From assembly GCF_030272615.1 (NCBI RefSeq), contig NC_081414.1, positions 817,200,396 to 817,264,395 of the forward strand: 64,000 nt of DNA, given 5' to 3'. The notes under the pieces were generated by a model, which was given only the letters and a program-made list of their open reading frames with translations, did no database searches and was not told the origin of the DNA. The stretch is from Cryptomeria japonica (lineage: Eukaryota > Streptophyta > Pinopsida > Cupressales > Cupressaceae). Shown in pieces: positions 33,803-49,033 of this stretch (positions within the stretch are counted from its first letter, which is position 1; each line of letters starts with the position of its first letter). Made by a program: the position numbers and the translations under genes.

Positions 33803-35079
33803 TTCGATTTACTCCTGGAAGTCGCACGTCTAGGGTAGGAACATAGGGACACCACAAGTCAAAGAACTCACATAATATAAGCCAAAATCTTGACTATATT
33901 GAAAGAAGTTGCAATCTATAAAATCAGCCTACTAATGTACCAAGATCAACATTCAAATCAACTATCTTAACAAAATTATTTCAGTCCTTTTCTAACTCAA
34001 ATAGGTTTTCAACAAATTTCCCTACACAATCCTTAATTACTAAAAATAAATGTGCTACACAAGCATGGCAACAGTCACATCATCTATCACCATCTAGGTT
34101 ATGCATGCCAATTATTTATTCAACTACTAGGAACCATAATTTCATTAAGTATTCACATAATTCATACAATATCTATTGAAATTCTTATCCAAAGCATATA
34201 ATACAGAGTAAAAACATCATAACTTACTCTAACCAAACATGAAAAACACTCCTATCATATCAACACTCATCATAATGATCAAAATTTTACATCTGATATA
34301 TCATCTTACACATATATTTTCCTTCCTACATTACTAGGGCAGCATATCATACTCAAGGTTAAGTACACAAATTCTGTCATTAAAAGGTAGCATACTACCT
34401 TAAGGGTCCATAATGTATAGACATAGAAAGCATAAAGGTTCATGGTATAAAACTAAAATAATGGTAACACCACAACATCAAAAATTTGTCACAACCCTCC
34501 TTTATCACCTTTGGATTTAAAATACAAACTCTATTATATTTTTTGATAAACTATTTAAATGATTGAATGAATATTATAAAAGGATAAAATAATAAAACAC
34601 ACACACACACACATGGAAAATATACATTTTTCTTAATTATTTATTTAGTTTTCCTCATCCAATTATGGCACATGTTGTAGGAAGAATAAGAAGCTTCTAG
34701 AGGGTTCTCCACCACCTTGCATGTAACTCCTCCCACTAAGTCTAATCAATTTGCATGAAGTCCAAAATTGGGAAAGAATCTCTTTTTTTTAATTAAAATT
34801 ATAGATAGTGGAATAGAGGGATTTTTCTTATAAATGATATGCAAGTTTTAAAAAATGGGAGTTGGTTATTCCATAAAGAAATTCTTCTCTCAAGAAATTT
34901 TTTTGTAGTCATATTTCATTTTTGAAAATAGCTAAGATTGCTTTGGAGGATTTCTTTCAAGTTTGAAGGATCAAGGGAGGCTAATTGAAGGATTCATAGG
35001 GGATTCTACATCAATTGCAAGCATCCAGGTTCTTTTATTTAGTTTTATTTTATTTTGAATCATGCATTGTATCCTTGTT

Positions 35080-35288
35080 GCGAATTAGATTAGATCAATT
35101 TGTTCAAATTCCTTGATGAGAATTAGATCAATTTATTTCAGTTTCTTGTTGAAGAACTAGATTAGATCAATTTATTTCAGTTTCTTGTTGAAGAACTAGA
35201 TTAGATCAATTTATTTTAGTTTCTTGCTGAAGAACTAGATTAGATCAATTTATTTCAGTTTCTTGCTGAAGAACTAGATTAGATCAAT
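35080..35288. repeat. 39-bp tandem repeat, about five units
   Basis: Units of TTTCTTGTTGAAGAACTAGA followed by TTAGATCAATTTATTTCAG repeat four times with very few changes, plus a decayed first unit. Confidence 0.85.
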
Positions 35289-35960
35289 CTTTATTTCCTC
35301 TCTCTAATTCATCTCTCTGATTTTTCAAATAGAAATATGAATCTCATCCTTATAATAGATCTCGCTGTGAATAATCCTCTATGATATTCTCAGTTGATTC
35401 CATTGTCTGGATTTATATATTTTTCTCTGTAAAATTAGTTGAAATAAAAGGATAGAATTCGCTGTGATTATTTCCTGTGTGATTGAATCCTAATCTTCAT
35501 TTCCTCCCTCTAATTCATCTCTCTGGTTTTTTGAATAGAAATCTAAATCTCATCCTTATAATAGATCTCACTGTGAATAATCCTCTGTGATATTCTCAGT
35601 TGATTCCATTGTCTAGATTTATATATTTTTCTTTGTAAAATTAGTTGAAATAAAAAGATAGAATTCACTATGATTATTTCCTATGTGATTGAATCCTAAT
35701 CTTTATTTCCTCCCTGTAATTCATCTCTCTGGTTTTTCGAATAGAAATCTGAATCTCATCCTTATAATAGATCTTGCTATGAATAATCCTCTGTGATATT
35801 CTCAGTTGATTCCATTGTCTGGATTTATATATTTTTCTCTGTAAAATTAGTTGAAATAAAAGGATACAACTCGCTGTGATTATTTCCTATGTGATTGAAT
35901 CCTAATCTTTACTTCTTCCCTCTAATTCATTTCTCTAGAAATCTGAATCTCATTCTTAAA
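35289..35960. repeat. 206-bp tandem repeat, three full units and a partial
   Basis: The phrase CTTTATTTCCTCCCTCTAAT or close variants starts at 35289, 35495, 35701 and 35907, a regular 206-bp period. Each unit then carries ATAATAGATCTCGCTGTGAA and GATATTCTCAGTTGATTCC. Confidence 0.88.
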
Positions 35961-36307
35961 ATGAATCTCTCTGTGAATATTAGTTATTTAAAATCTCTGT
36001 GATTATTTCCTCTATGGTTATTCTAAATCTCTCCTTGTGATTACTTTTGCATCTCCCTCTGAGCTGAATGAAGACCTCTCTGTGAATATTAGTTGAATAA
36101 ATCCTCCTATGAATACTAGAAATGAATCCTGGAAATAAACAATTTTCCTGTGAAGTCTGGAAATAAACTCCCTCCTTGTGAATGCTGGATAAAGCTCTCT
36201 CTCCCTCTCTATAAATGTTAAAATCCTATTTACTGTGAAAATTAATCTGAAAACAATTATTTGTTCATCTATTTTATCCATTTTCTTACTTCCTAAATAA
36301 ATTCTTA

Positions 36308-36308
<1 letters not shown>

Positions 36309-36351
<43 letters not shown>

Positions 36352-36372
36352 TGTGCATAGATATATATATAC

Positions 36373-36415
<43 letters not shown>

Positions 36416-36422
36416 TGTATAG

Positions 36423-36460
<38 letters not shown>

Positions 36461-37228
36461 GTATACATATATGTATAGATATATATATACATATAGATAT
36501 ATGTATACATATATATATATATATATATATAGATACATATAGATATATGTATACATATATATATGTATATGTATACATATACATATACATATATGTATAT
36601 ATATGTATACATATACATATATGTATATATATGTATACATATACATATACATATACATATGTATATGTATACATATACATATACATATATATATGTATAC
36701 ATATACATATATGTATATGTATACATATACATATATGTATATATATGTATACATATACATATATGTATATATATGTATATGTATACATATATATACATAT
36801 ATGTATATGTATACATATATATACATATATGTATATGTATACATATACATATATGTATATGTATACATATACATATACATATATATATGTATACATATAC
36901 ATATATGTATATGTATACATATATATATATATATGTATGTATACATATACATATACATATATGTATATGTATACATATACATATATGTATATGTATACAT
37001 ACATATACATATATGTATATGTATACATATATATATGTATGTATACATATATAGATATATGTATACATATATATATATATATATATGTATACATATATAT
37101 ATATATATACATATATCTATATATATGTATACATATATATAGATATATGTATACATATATATATGTATATATATATGTATACATATATCTCTATATATGT
37201 ATACATATATATATATATGTACATATAT
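36309..37228. repeat. Low-complexity TA/TATACA array, about 920 bp
   Basis: Almost purely A and T with regularly spaced single G and C in GTATAC and CATATG-like words; blocks of TATATGTATATGTATACATA recur. The whole array is close to its own reverse complement. Long open frames of Tyr, Ile, Cys, His and Met on both strands are by-products of the repeat and not genes. Confidence 0.95.
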
Positions 37229-37348
37229 AATTATATTTAACTACGTTCAAATGTTAATTATATTAATGGTGCCGTGGTCTTCAAAAAGTATTGAAGGCAT
37301 GATAGCGTGCAAGGGCGGCAAGTTTTGTAACCGCCGGGAGTAGCAGTG

Positions 37349-37399
37349 CCCCCCACTACCCTGTGGTCACTGTCAGTGATCCACAGGGGAGTGGAGGGG
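37349..37399. other. GC-rich hairpin in solo LTR A2
   Basis: Arms 37349-37372 and 37374-37399 pair with about two mismatches and one bulge. Compared with the hairpin at 15103 the stem reads CCCTGTGG where that one has CCTGCGG, with a matching change in the opposite arm. Confidence 0.75.
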
Positions 37400-37557
37400 A
37401 CCACATTGTCCCCTCAACCCTGCAGGATTGCACATGTAGGACCATATGGGGTGATGGGACCCATGGTCCCCACTTCCCCCCCGATTTGCTAAATAAAAAA
37501 ATAAATGAATTTTTTTTTTTTTTTTTGTAGATAGTTTTTTATTTATTTTGTAGATAG

Positions 37558-37559
<2 letters not shown>

Positions 37560-37606
<47 letters not shown>
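37560..37606. repeat. TA dinucleotide microsatellite
   Basis: Uninterrupted TA run inside the family A solo LTR, downstream of the GC island. Confidence 0.92.
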
Positions 37607-37609
<3 letters not shown>

Positions 37610-40600
37610 TTTTTATTGCAAATTAGAATTTTTCTGTTAGTAATTGCCTTGGGATTAAAATTCAATTGTTTAAATCTTATTTTTTAATAATTGTAATTTA
37701 GGAAATATTAAATTCCTTCCTTAGTATAAATTTTAAGTTGCTGGATTTAACTTAGAAAGGTTTATTGTGTAGTGGATTCATGATTAAGTATCCTTGATAA
37801 ATTTTACACCTGCAAATTATATTGGATCAAATTTATTTTAATTAAAGTCATTCATTTCATGTAAGATCCATTGGGCACTTAGTTGGCTTTTAGCAACTAA
37901 TTCACATTAATATGATTTGAATCAAATGCCTAAATTAATCACTAGTTTTGGATTGCTTAATTATGCACGCAAGTTACACTATTCTTATATCATGCAAATT
38001 ACTTATAGATTAACTACATTTATTTGATGTTATCATCTCCATGCAAGTACACATGCAATTATTAATATGCAAGTTTTTGTATGCAAGTTATACTTCAAGT
38101 TATGGTTTTATTCCACGTAATTCATCAAGTAGTTATTTCAATCAATTAAAATTATGCATGTTCAATTAGTAATTGTTTTCAAGCATGATGTTTCCATGGC
38201 TTCTTAGTTAGACAACTAAATAAGGAAGATGGAAACCTAAACCTAGTAGCGTTCGGTATATACGGTGCCTCTGGGTCATGCTTACGAGTAATGCCATCGT
38301 GTTGAACTACTGCACTTAATGCCTAATAAAGCTACATCAACGACGTCTGTGGCATCATCCCTATAAATTATCAGGGAGTAATAAGGGACACTTGGAAGTT
38401 AAAATCCAAGGGGTGGGTAATCCCCCTTGGATCGATAATCTAATAAGATAATTTTCAAATGATTTTACATCCATTGAGTTAAACCATAGTAAACCCCCTT
38501 TAGGGTTGGTTAAGTAAAAATGCTTTTATGGAATTAATTTTTGAAGAGATATTGTTGTCGATTAGCAATGGGTCAAGGGTGACGCTTGTGATAAGAATTA
38601 GGATCTAGTTGTTTTAGGCCACAAGCAATAGGCCATCTTGAGCCTTGGCTTAAGCTCTACCATCGTGGGTAGCAACCGTAGAGAAACTGTCTAGGACATT
38701 GACCCTAGAAAGGGTTACGTACCCACTAATCAGTTTACATCAAACAATAGAATAGAAAATAGAACTACATACTTTACGCCTTGATCTCGTGCCGAAGTAG
38801 GTATGTAGGTAGTCTTGGGATAGAGTTGTCCCTCGTACTCAGGCATTCATGGGTGGAGTCTAGGCTTGGTAAAAGAAAGAATGAGTAAGAATCCTATTTT
38901 GGAAGATAAGATAATTAAATTGGAAAAAGTAATTCAATGCATACTCAGAAGGAATCCCGTATGGATTCGCTTGACTTCCCGAGGCTTTAAGCCAAATTCT
39001 GAGGCAGAATTCAAGCTCGTATTATGTTATTTAATTACTCCTAAGGATGGCGACCTTGGTGCACTTTTGTTAGAAGAGTGTAGTACTTAGTGAGTGGCTT
39101 AGGACCCGAATGGTCCTGATGAGTCTAAGTCTCTGGCCAGAGCACCTCCTATCCCGATTGGATAGATGCCTACCCTGTATGGGTAGATGCCTATCCCATA
39201 TTGGATAGATGAAATCTTATGTCCCGCATGGACCAATGCCTACCCTGTATGGGTAGATGCCTATCCCGTATTGGATAGATGAAATCTTATGTCCCGTATG
39301 GACCGATGCCTAACCCGTATGGTTAGATGCTCATCCTGGATGGATGAATGCCTAATCCTAATGGATGGATGCCTAGAGTATGCAATTGAATCAAACACAA
39401 TGATTAAATTAAACAAAAAAAAGAATGGTCAATTTTGTTGGGTTAATTAAGGTGGGTTATTACAAAATTAAGGCATAATACAATCTCATTCTAAGCGAGC
39501 AAGTGAATATAATTTACATACAATGACACTTAATGCCAACTTAATTCAAATAGAATCCATGTAGGCATTCCAACACACTCATCAAAGCAATGAGTTTGCA
39601 AATCCTTCACAATTATCCAGGGCGTCATGCACAATTCACTAAATCCAGTTTACACTTCTATCTAATAAATCTTTGATACAAATGATTATAAATGAGTTTC
39701 ATCATAGAAAGACACTTTTAATTTTCTTAATTTAATATAACACTATTGATTACCTCGTTATGCCTAAATCCACTCTTCGTGGTCTTCTCCCTTAACACAC
39801 TATCAGAGGTTCTAATGAACATGATAGAAATATCACTTAACACATAACTAGGGCTGGCTAATTCAAACACTTAGAATGACCACCTAACACCCCAAGTGAT
39901 AGTAATTCCAAATTAAAATTACCAAATCCACAATGAAATAAAGAAAGATGCCAACAATCTCGAAATTCAACAAAATCGAAAACATGACAAGAGTCATAAT
40001 TAAAATAAAAAGAAATGAAATTTAGTGGCCATTCCATAATAAGAAATCTCAAAATAAAATGCTAGCCCCATAGTCACATAACACTAGTCAAAAGATAGTT
40101 AAAACACAGTCACGGTCAAAACTCAAAACAAGGTGACCATCTTTAGTCACACCTTTGGGAGTAACCGCCACACAAAACCCAAGGTCCCATGTCCTGAGTG
40201 TGATAGAGAGTGAAAATTTAGACATTTAAGGCTATAACACTAACTATATTTCTTTATTAATGCAATCTTGTATACACATGAAAGTTCATCTAACTATCCT
40301 TTATGTAGGCATACATATATGGGGAGGTAATAATATGTCATTGCACACAAATAGAGAATACACTAATTATGTAAATTTCATTCTACATTATATCATATTA
40401 CCAAGTAATCACATTCCTACCATTACCATTTTCAAGCAACTCTTAAGCATAAATTCCAAATTGTTTAATGTTTTCCAAATTCACGATCTAAAATTAATAA
40501 GACTTGGACGCACCATATCTGTCACCATTTATCCACTCTACTAGGATTTTCATTAAATAACACATTCTTTACAATTCAAATTAAATAAGGAAGTAGCATC

Positions 40601-41961
40601 ATTTCTATATCTTTCACTAATTCAACTCAGCATTCATATTCACATTACTAACCATGCAAATTTTCTTTATGAAGCTTAAGACTTCCATCTTTCCACATGA
40701 AGTCAAAACACAAAAATACAATTTTCATATGCTTTATACACATTCTACACGTCATGCATAACTCTATCTCAATCAATACTAGTTTCTTTAACATGGTATG
40801 TTAAGCGACAAAACCATATGACTAATCACAATATATATGAAAAAACTATTCCACTTACCTGTAAATGTACTTTTCATGATATCCTAATATGAAATGTAAC
40901 ACTTTGGATTCTTAGTGCAAAATTGATCAAACATTCCTTATTATTGCCCTATAATAATTATTGACAAGCAATTAAATACTTCTATTCAAATCAATGCATT
41001 ATTTAGTAGCATTTATTTGTATCTTTATAACTAGATAGAGAGAAGAGGAAGAGAGTTTGATAGTTGACCCATTTCATACATATACACATAAATCAACAAG
41101 GTCACACAAGCATGCTTAAATTCATCTCTATATGCCTATCATCTTTATTGTACGATTTTCATTTCAATACCATTTTAGAAGAATGCCAATTGGCCTATCA
41201 TGAAATTTCCAAATATTATGGATGCTATTGAATGTCCCAATTTTCCAAAATTGAAATCAAGAGAGACAATCAAACATGGGTTTCATAAAAAATCGAAGTA
41301 CAAGAAGAAGATGGAAGAGGAGATACCAACTAAATGATACATAATTATGCATGCACATCAAACATGGGTTTCATTTTCTCCTTCTATTCATACTAATTCA
41401 ATTATATATATCCAAAAGTAAGTACATTATTGCATTGTTCGAAAGGGTCATCATTTGCATCGGTATTATGAAACACATAATGAAATCTTTAATGAAAATG
41501 CATCAATTCCCTCCTTGCCACTATAGCATGACCTTTTTACACATTTGATTACAAACAAGTTAGTTTCACATAACAACTATACGTACATTATCGCACAATG
41601 CTTAAGATAGAAATTCATTATGTTACTTCTACAATACACATGGTGAATTCCTTTATGAAAAACATACAATTTCCTCCCAATATCCATTATGATTTATCTA
41701 TTTTTTAATTCATAGCCCTCTTATTATCAAAATGCACAATAGAATCATTAGGCTCACACAAGGGTTTGAGAAGTCACAACATTCACTCGCAATCAAAAAA
41801 CATACACAAGTGATAAATACACATAGCAATATTTTAATTACTAGAGAGAAAGAAGAGGAAGGTTGATCTACATTCAATTCATTACATCATATGCACTCAA
41901 CATCTACCATACAATTTCTTCAAGATCATGACACTAGGCCCTATCATAATCAAAATACAAG

Positions 41962-44900
41962 TGTCACAACCCTCCTTTATCACCTTTTGATTTGATACAA
42001 TTCTATTATATTTTTGGTTGAGCTACTGAAAATGATTGAATAAATATTATAAAAGGATAAATAATGGACCCACACACACACTTGGAGAATATAATTTAAA
42101 AGGCATTATTTATTTTTATTTTTGTTTTCCCATTCCCAATTATGGCACATGTTGTAGGAGGAATTAGAAGCTTCTAGAGGAATCTTCAATACCTTGCATG
42201 TAACTCCCCCACTAGAATTTTAATCAATTTTGCATGAGTCCAATATTGGAAAAGAATCTCATTCTTAATTAATTTCTCTAGATAGTGGAATTAAGGGACT
42301 TTTCCTATATATTGTATGCAAGTTTTCATAAGAGGGAGTTGATTATGTTTTGAAGAAAATTTCCCAATTTCCTTGTTGTTAGTAGTAGGATCTTCTTTGG
42401 TAGTCACATTTTGGTTGTAGGATTGTTAAATTGTTCTTGAAGATTTCTCTCAAGTTGCAAGGAAGGATCTAAGAAGATAGCTAGAAGATTGGAGAGGATT
42501 CAACATCGAGCTTCGATAAGCCAGGTTCTCTTCTTTTGTCATCTCTCATTTACATATGAGAAATTTGTATTGTCAAAAAAAATATAGCTTCTAGATCTTC
42601 CTTTATAAAAATAAATAAATTAGGTTGTAAATCTTTCTTTATTTAGGGATAAATATTGATAAAAGTACTTTTCATATAATGCATGTAAAAGATAGCTTTA
42701 TTATTTATTTAATTTTCTTTAGAAATAATATCAGATCTTGCTTTTGCTTTTCCAAAAAAAAAAAGATTTTCTAGATCTATGGAAAAATCATATTTCCTTT
42801 ATTTAATTACTTTTTCTGAGAATAAACTCTTCTCTGTGTGATTAAATGATAATCACTTGTGTATGAATCTTGTTCCTTATTAATCTTCTCTTAAATTCAT
42901 TACTAGAATGAGAATTTGAATGTAAATCTTATTTCTTACATTAAATCTTACTTCCCTGTGAAAAATCTCACCTCTATGTGAATACAAGTTGATCATCTGC
43001 ATATGAAGTTATTTAAATATTTTTCCTGTGAGTAAAAAAAAAACAAAAACCATTTCTCTCTCTGAATGTAGATTTGATCATAAATCTTAATTCCTTAAGA
43101 GCAGTCTTACTTCTCTGAGAACAGAAAACGTCTGGTAATAAAGTATAAACTTCACTGTATTCATTATTCTCTGTGGAAATAAAGTATAAATCTCTCTCTG
43201 TGAATTTAGTTCCTGAAAATCTCTCAAAGAAAGCTTTGTTTATCTCAGCATAAGAGCAAAATTGTTATATATGATATCTGTGAAATCAAAATTTAAACAC
43301 TTGCTTATCTCTGCGATAATTTAGTTATCTGCATATTGCTGAAACAAATTAATTTCTCTATTTTATCTCACCCCTGTGATTAAATTCTTATTCTAACTTT
43401 TTCACATTAACATTTTACATATTTCTCTCTTATATTATTAAATAAATTGGAATGACATATACATATACATATACACATACATATTTTGCAAATTTTAAAC
43501 TTAATGCAAAAAATATATTTAAGTTATACGCAGTGTTATAAAAAAAAAAATTCTTCGCATTAATACCGGTCAATGCAGGGGGGGCGGTTTATTACACCGC
43601 CGGGGAGTGGTACTCTCCACTACCCCCTGCGGTCACTGCTACGATAGTACCCGGAGAGGGAGTGGAGGGGACCATGATTGTCCCCTCATCCTTGTAGACC
43701 TATACCTGCAGGTCCGCAGTGGTGATGGGACCCGTGGGCCCCACTCCCACTTGGCTTTTAAAAGCCACTACAAAAAAAGTTCAAACTCATGGCAACTTGA
43801 ATTTTGTTAATCTTTTTTTAATCCAAATTTTAGTTTAATAAAAAAAATTAATTTAGGTAAATTTGAAATTTAGTAAATTTATAATTATAAATTAAATTAT
43901 ATCAAAATTTATAATTAGAATTTTTTTCCAAACTATTTAAGATTCATTGGGTCACTTAGTTGGCATTTTAGACTCATTAAAATAAATTAATTCATATTAA
44001 TATGATTTGAACCAAATGTCTAAGCTAATTGCTATTTTTGGGGGTAGTGACTTTATAAGTGATTATTTTCATGGTAGAAATCAACACATTGCTTAACCTT
44101 GCATGTAACTTACACTATCCTTGCTTCATTATTTGCATTTATTGATGTCAAAGTTATATTTTCTTCATCTTCATGCAAGTTACACATTTAATTATTAATA
44201 TGCAAATTTCATAATTGTCATTATTATGTAAATTATATTTCAAGTTTGAATATTAAATATGGTTTTTATTCCACGTGGTTCATCAAGTAGTTGTTTCAAT
44301 TAATTAAGCTTTGCAATGTCTAATTATACACGTTCAATTCATAATTGTTTTCAAGCATGACATTTTTCATAGCTTCTTAGTTAGAAAACTAAATAAAGGA
44401 AGTCAGAAAACCAAAACCTAGCAACATTTGGTATATACAGTGCCTTTGGGTCACGCTTATGGGTAATGCCATCGTGTTGAACTACTGCACTTAACACCTA
44501 ATAAAGCTGCATCAACGACGTCTATGGCATCATCCCTATAAATCATCGGGGAGTAATAAGGGACACTTGGAAGTTAAAATCCAAGGGGTGGGTAATCCCC
44601 CTTGGATCGATAATCTAATAAGATAATCCTTAAATGATTTTACATCCGTTGAGTTAAACCATAGTAAACCCCCTTAAAGTTGATTGAGTGAAATGCTTTT
44701 ATGAAATTGATTTAATCTTGAAGAGTTGTTGAAGATTGACAATTTGGTCAAGGGTGACGCTTATGATAGGTATTAGGATTTAGTTGTTCTAGGCCACAAG
44801 CAATAGGCCATCTTGAGCCTTTGCTTAAGTGCTACCACCGTGGGTAGCAATCGTAGAGAAACTATCTGGGACATTGACCCTAGAAAGGGTTGCATACCCA

Positions 44901-45552
44901 CTAATCAATTTACATGAAACCATAGAGTAGAAAACATAACTACATACTTTACGCCTTGATCCCATGCCGAAATGGGTATGTAGGCAGTCTAGAGACAGAG
45001 TTGCCCCTAGTACTCAGGTGTTTGTTGATGGGGTCTAGGTTTGGTAAGAAGGAGGATTGAGTAGAATCCTAATTTGAAAGATAAGTATAATAAAAAGGAA
45101 AAAGTAATTCAATGCATACTCGAAAGGAATCCCGTATGGATTCACTTGACTTCCCGAGGCTTTAAGCCAAATTCCAAGGCAGAATTCAAGCTTGTATTAT
45201 GTTATTTTAATTTCTCCTGAGGATGACGACCTCGACGCACTCCTATTAGAAGAGTGTAGTACTTAGTGAGTGACTCAGGACCTGAATGGTCTCGATGAGT
45301 ATAAGTCTCTGGCCAGAGCACCTCCTATCCCAATTGGATAGATGCCTATCCCATAATTGGATAGATGAAATCCCCTACTCTATATGGACAGATGCCTAAC
45401 CCATATGGTTAGATGCTCATCCCAAATGGATGAATGCCTAATCCTAAAGGATGCATGCCCAGAGTATGCGATTGAATCAAACACAAATGATTAAAGTAAA
45501 CAAAAAAAAAAGTGGTCAAATTTTGTTGGGTTAAGTATAATGGGTTATTACA
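41962..45552 (+). mobile_element. Solo LTR of family A (3,591 bp)
   Basis: Begins TGTCACAACCCTCC and ends GGGTTATTACA, flanked by ACAAG (41957-41961 and 45553-45557). It keeps the order of the other family A LTRs: CTGTGAATAAA-type repeats (42830-43400), a GC island (43565-43760), TATA-like context (about 44539) and the decayed 20-bp array (45325-45460). It is more diverged from the complete element than that element's two LTRs are from each other, so it is an older or separate lineage. Confidence 0.92.
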
Positions 45553-45694
45553 ACAAGCACATTTCATACTTTCAGATTTAAGACAAGAACTATCCAACCC
45601 AATGGGTTAGTCAAGAGAATACAACATCAAGACTATACACATCACACCAACTAAGGGCACAAGCTACACCAAAGATCCAATGTTTGCAACTTTT

Positions 45695-45707
45695 GGCTCT
45701 GATACCA
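45695..45707 (-). other. Primer binding site of the LARD-like element
   Basis: The minus strand reads TGGTATCAGAGCC, a perfect initiator-Met tRNA primer site, two bases inside the 5' LTR that starts (plus coordinates) at 45710. Confidence 0.9.
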
Positions 45708-47701
45708 AATGTAATGCCCCATCAAGAAACCCTAAAGGATTCAACTAAAACTCTTGAAAAGAGTGCAAATAAAATTTTTTAACATTAAAGAACTTAAAGA
45801 TGCATTAAATTAAATATTGCAACAACATTTGCACAAGCGAAAGACTTAACTTAAACACCTAAAGGGTTTCCAACGAAGATTACTCGATTAATCCAATGAA
45901 CATTAAGGTTTATTAATCTAATTAACAATGTGAATCATTAAACCTACTCATGAAAAAATGATTACCACAAGGACATAGAAATTAAATTCCATAAGAGATT
46001 TAACTAGCATGTTAGAATATATACATCTGCCATTAGCTACATTACATCATAATCCATATTACTGCATCTAATTGATAACTTCAGACATGCATTTAAGATT
46101 AATATCATCTAAATTATATTATACATTTAAACCATAATGCCATTCATATATCCAAAACAAAAAGGAACCAAATGAACACATACACCATACAACACCAAAA
46201 TTGATATCATAGTTCACCCCTAATGGGCTACATCTCCGGGTCTGCTTCAAATGCAAGACCCTTCTTAATTAATAATGGGTGAAAAATACATAAGGTTCAC
46301 ATAAATTATACCTTTCCATCAAGGCGTACAAAAACAAATGATACATATGACCACATAAGGTCCAAGAGATACATGGATGATCGAAGAAGAAGAAAGAGGA
46401 CCCATTTGAAACATAATATAGAGTAAATACAAGAGAGCAATTGGAGCACCAATGAAACTAAATACTCGCATTCCATCATAAGTGCCACAAGATCTAACAT
46501 GAATATCAGGTACTCACAAAAATCATAAAAAACCAGATATGACTCCCACAATAGTGCTCCAAGCAAAAGCAACACAAACTGCACACTAGTGAACATAAGG
46601 GAAGAGTGTCATCACATAGCTTGGTATGGTTACCCTGGCAGGCCTCCATAGGTCCTGACCCCTATCCACTGGGTTACCCTGGCAACCTCTCCCAAACCTT
46701 TGGGTCCATCCAAGTCTCATGTGGACCCAAACAATCTTTTCGTGTTGACAAGGTTGTTGGTTTGCCATTCCAGGCCTTCTCACTACATCCTGAGTCTGTA
46801 CTGGCACTCAACCCATGCGTGAGACACACTTATCTTATTTAGTGTTTCCATCTACCAAACCCACTAATAAATTATTAAGTTATCACTTTCTTAGAATTTT
46901 TTTGATGGGTTATCCTTCTTACCACTTTGGGCGCGACCTCCACTCGAAAGCCACTCTCCCATATGACACTTAACCACAAATTAGACAAACTCCCAAAACC
47001 AAGGTATACACAAGAAATAGTATACGAAGTTCAAAGCAATAGAAAACCACTTGACCAAACAATCCCTTGTACACAGATAACCAATTGATACTCTTTGATA
47101 AAAGACATGACCAGTTACAAACCAACAACATGAAAACAATCAATACTCAAAATCAAGGACTTGCAATTTTTGAAAGCAAATGTGAATATAGTAAATGAAA
47201 ATACACATCTTTTCTACTCTAATGTGACGTTAATTTTTCCATTTTGTTAAAATACAAATTGACCAAAGTTTTTTAATTAATCTAAATTTTTAAAATACAT
47301 CATTGGAAAAGTCATCATTACATAATAATTTCAATACCAAAATTACAATTATATAATTTGCCTATTTTCCAATATATGTAAAAATATAAAATTAATCAAT
47401 ATTTCTCTAAAATGAAAATATCATTAAATTTCCAACTATATCTATTTTTTTTTCATTTCCCATTCCCAAATTCCCCAAGTAATATATTATTTAATTTTGA
47501 AATTTCACAAATAATACATTATTTAATTTTCAAAATTTCCAAATAATATTTTATTTAATTTTCCAAATTTCCAAATAAAATATTATTTAATTTTGCAAAT
47601 TAAAATAATCATTTCCATTTTCTTTCAAATAACTTATCTATTATATCCATTTCCAAATTATATATGTCTCTCCATGCATAATAAAAAATATAAACAAAAC
47701 A

Positions 47702-48636
<935 letters not shown>

Positions 48637-49033
48637 ATATAAACAAAACACTATATATATATATTAATTAAAAATTAACATAAAAAAAAACCTTTTAAAA
48701 CAAAATAAAATAAAACTTTATATTTTTATTTTTTTTGTAGGCTCCCTTACCAATGGGAAGGGAGGTTGCTGTGGGGACCATGTCGTGGTCTCCCAACAGC
48801 CTTGGCCTCCATAGCCAAGGCATCTCCCCATGGCCTAGGGAAGCTACAACTCCCCCTACCATGGGTCGAGGGCCATGGCTTGCAAACCCCCTCCCCAATA
48901 TAATTAATTTTTTGCTTTATTTTTTGTTTTGAATTTAAAACAAACCCCCATCCACTATGTATAATCTCAGAAGTTTTCTCAAAAATTTTCTAGGAAATTT
49001 TTCCAGAATACATTATGATTTTTAAAAAAAAAC

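Larger units (their letters stand above)
34487..39464 (+). mobile_element. Solo LTR of family A (4,978 bp), expanded by tandem repeats
   Basis: Begins TGTCACAACCCTCC and ends GGGTTATTACA, flanked by AAATT (34482-34486 and 39465-39469). It is about 1.7 kb longer than the LTRs of the complete element because of arrays at 35080-35288 (39 bp), 35289-35960 (206 bp) and 36309-37228 (TA-rich). The GC foldback (37349-37399), TATA-like context (about 38362) and 20-bp palindromic array (39145-39375) are retained. Confidence 0.92.
33803..45691 (-). other. Non-coding internal region of the LARD-like element, split by two solo LTRs
   Basis: The element's own sequence is 33803-34486, 39470-41961 and 45558-45691. 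It is AT-rich with many short host-like words and no long ORF. The longest open frames (for example 40260-40544 plus strand, 94 codons) have no recognisable motif and no repeat of the frame elsewhere. I see no captured gene. The remainder of the span is the two family A solo LTRs. Confidence 0.7.

Noticed and set aside
36018-37230. Long open frames on both strands rich in Tyr, Ile, Cys, His and Met
   Set aside because: They are translations of a TA/TATACA repeat array inside a solo LTR. All six frames are open for the same reason and there is no domain or start context.
40260-40544. 94-codon ORF in the LARD interior
   Set aside because: No recognisable motif, AT-rich codon content and no evidence of a shared frame elsewhere; expected by chance in this composition.
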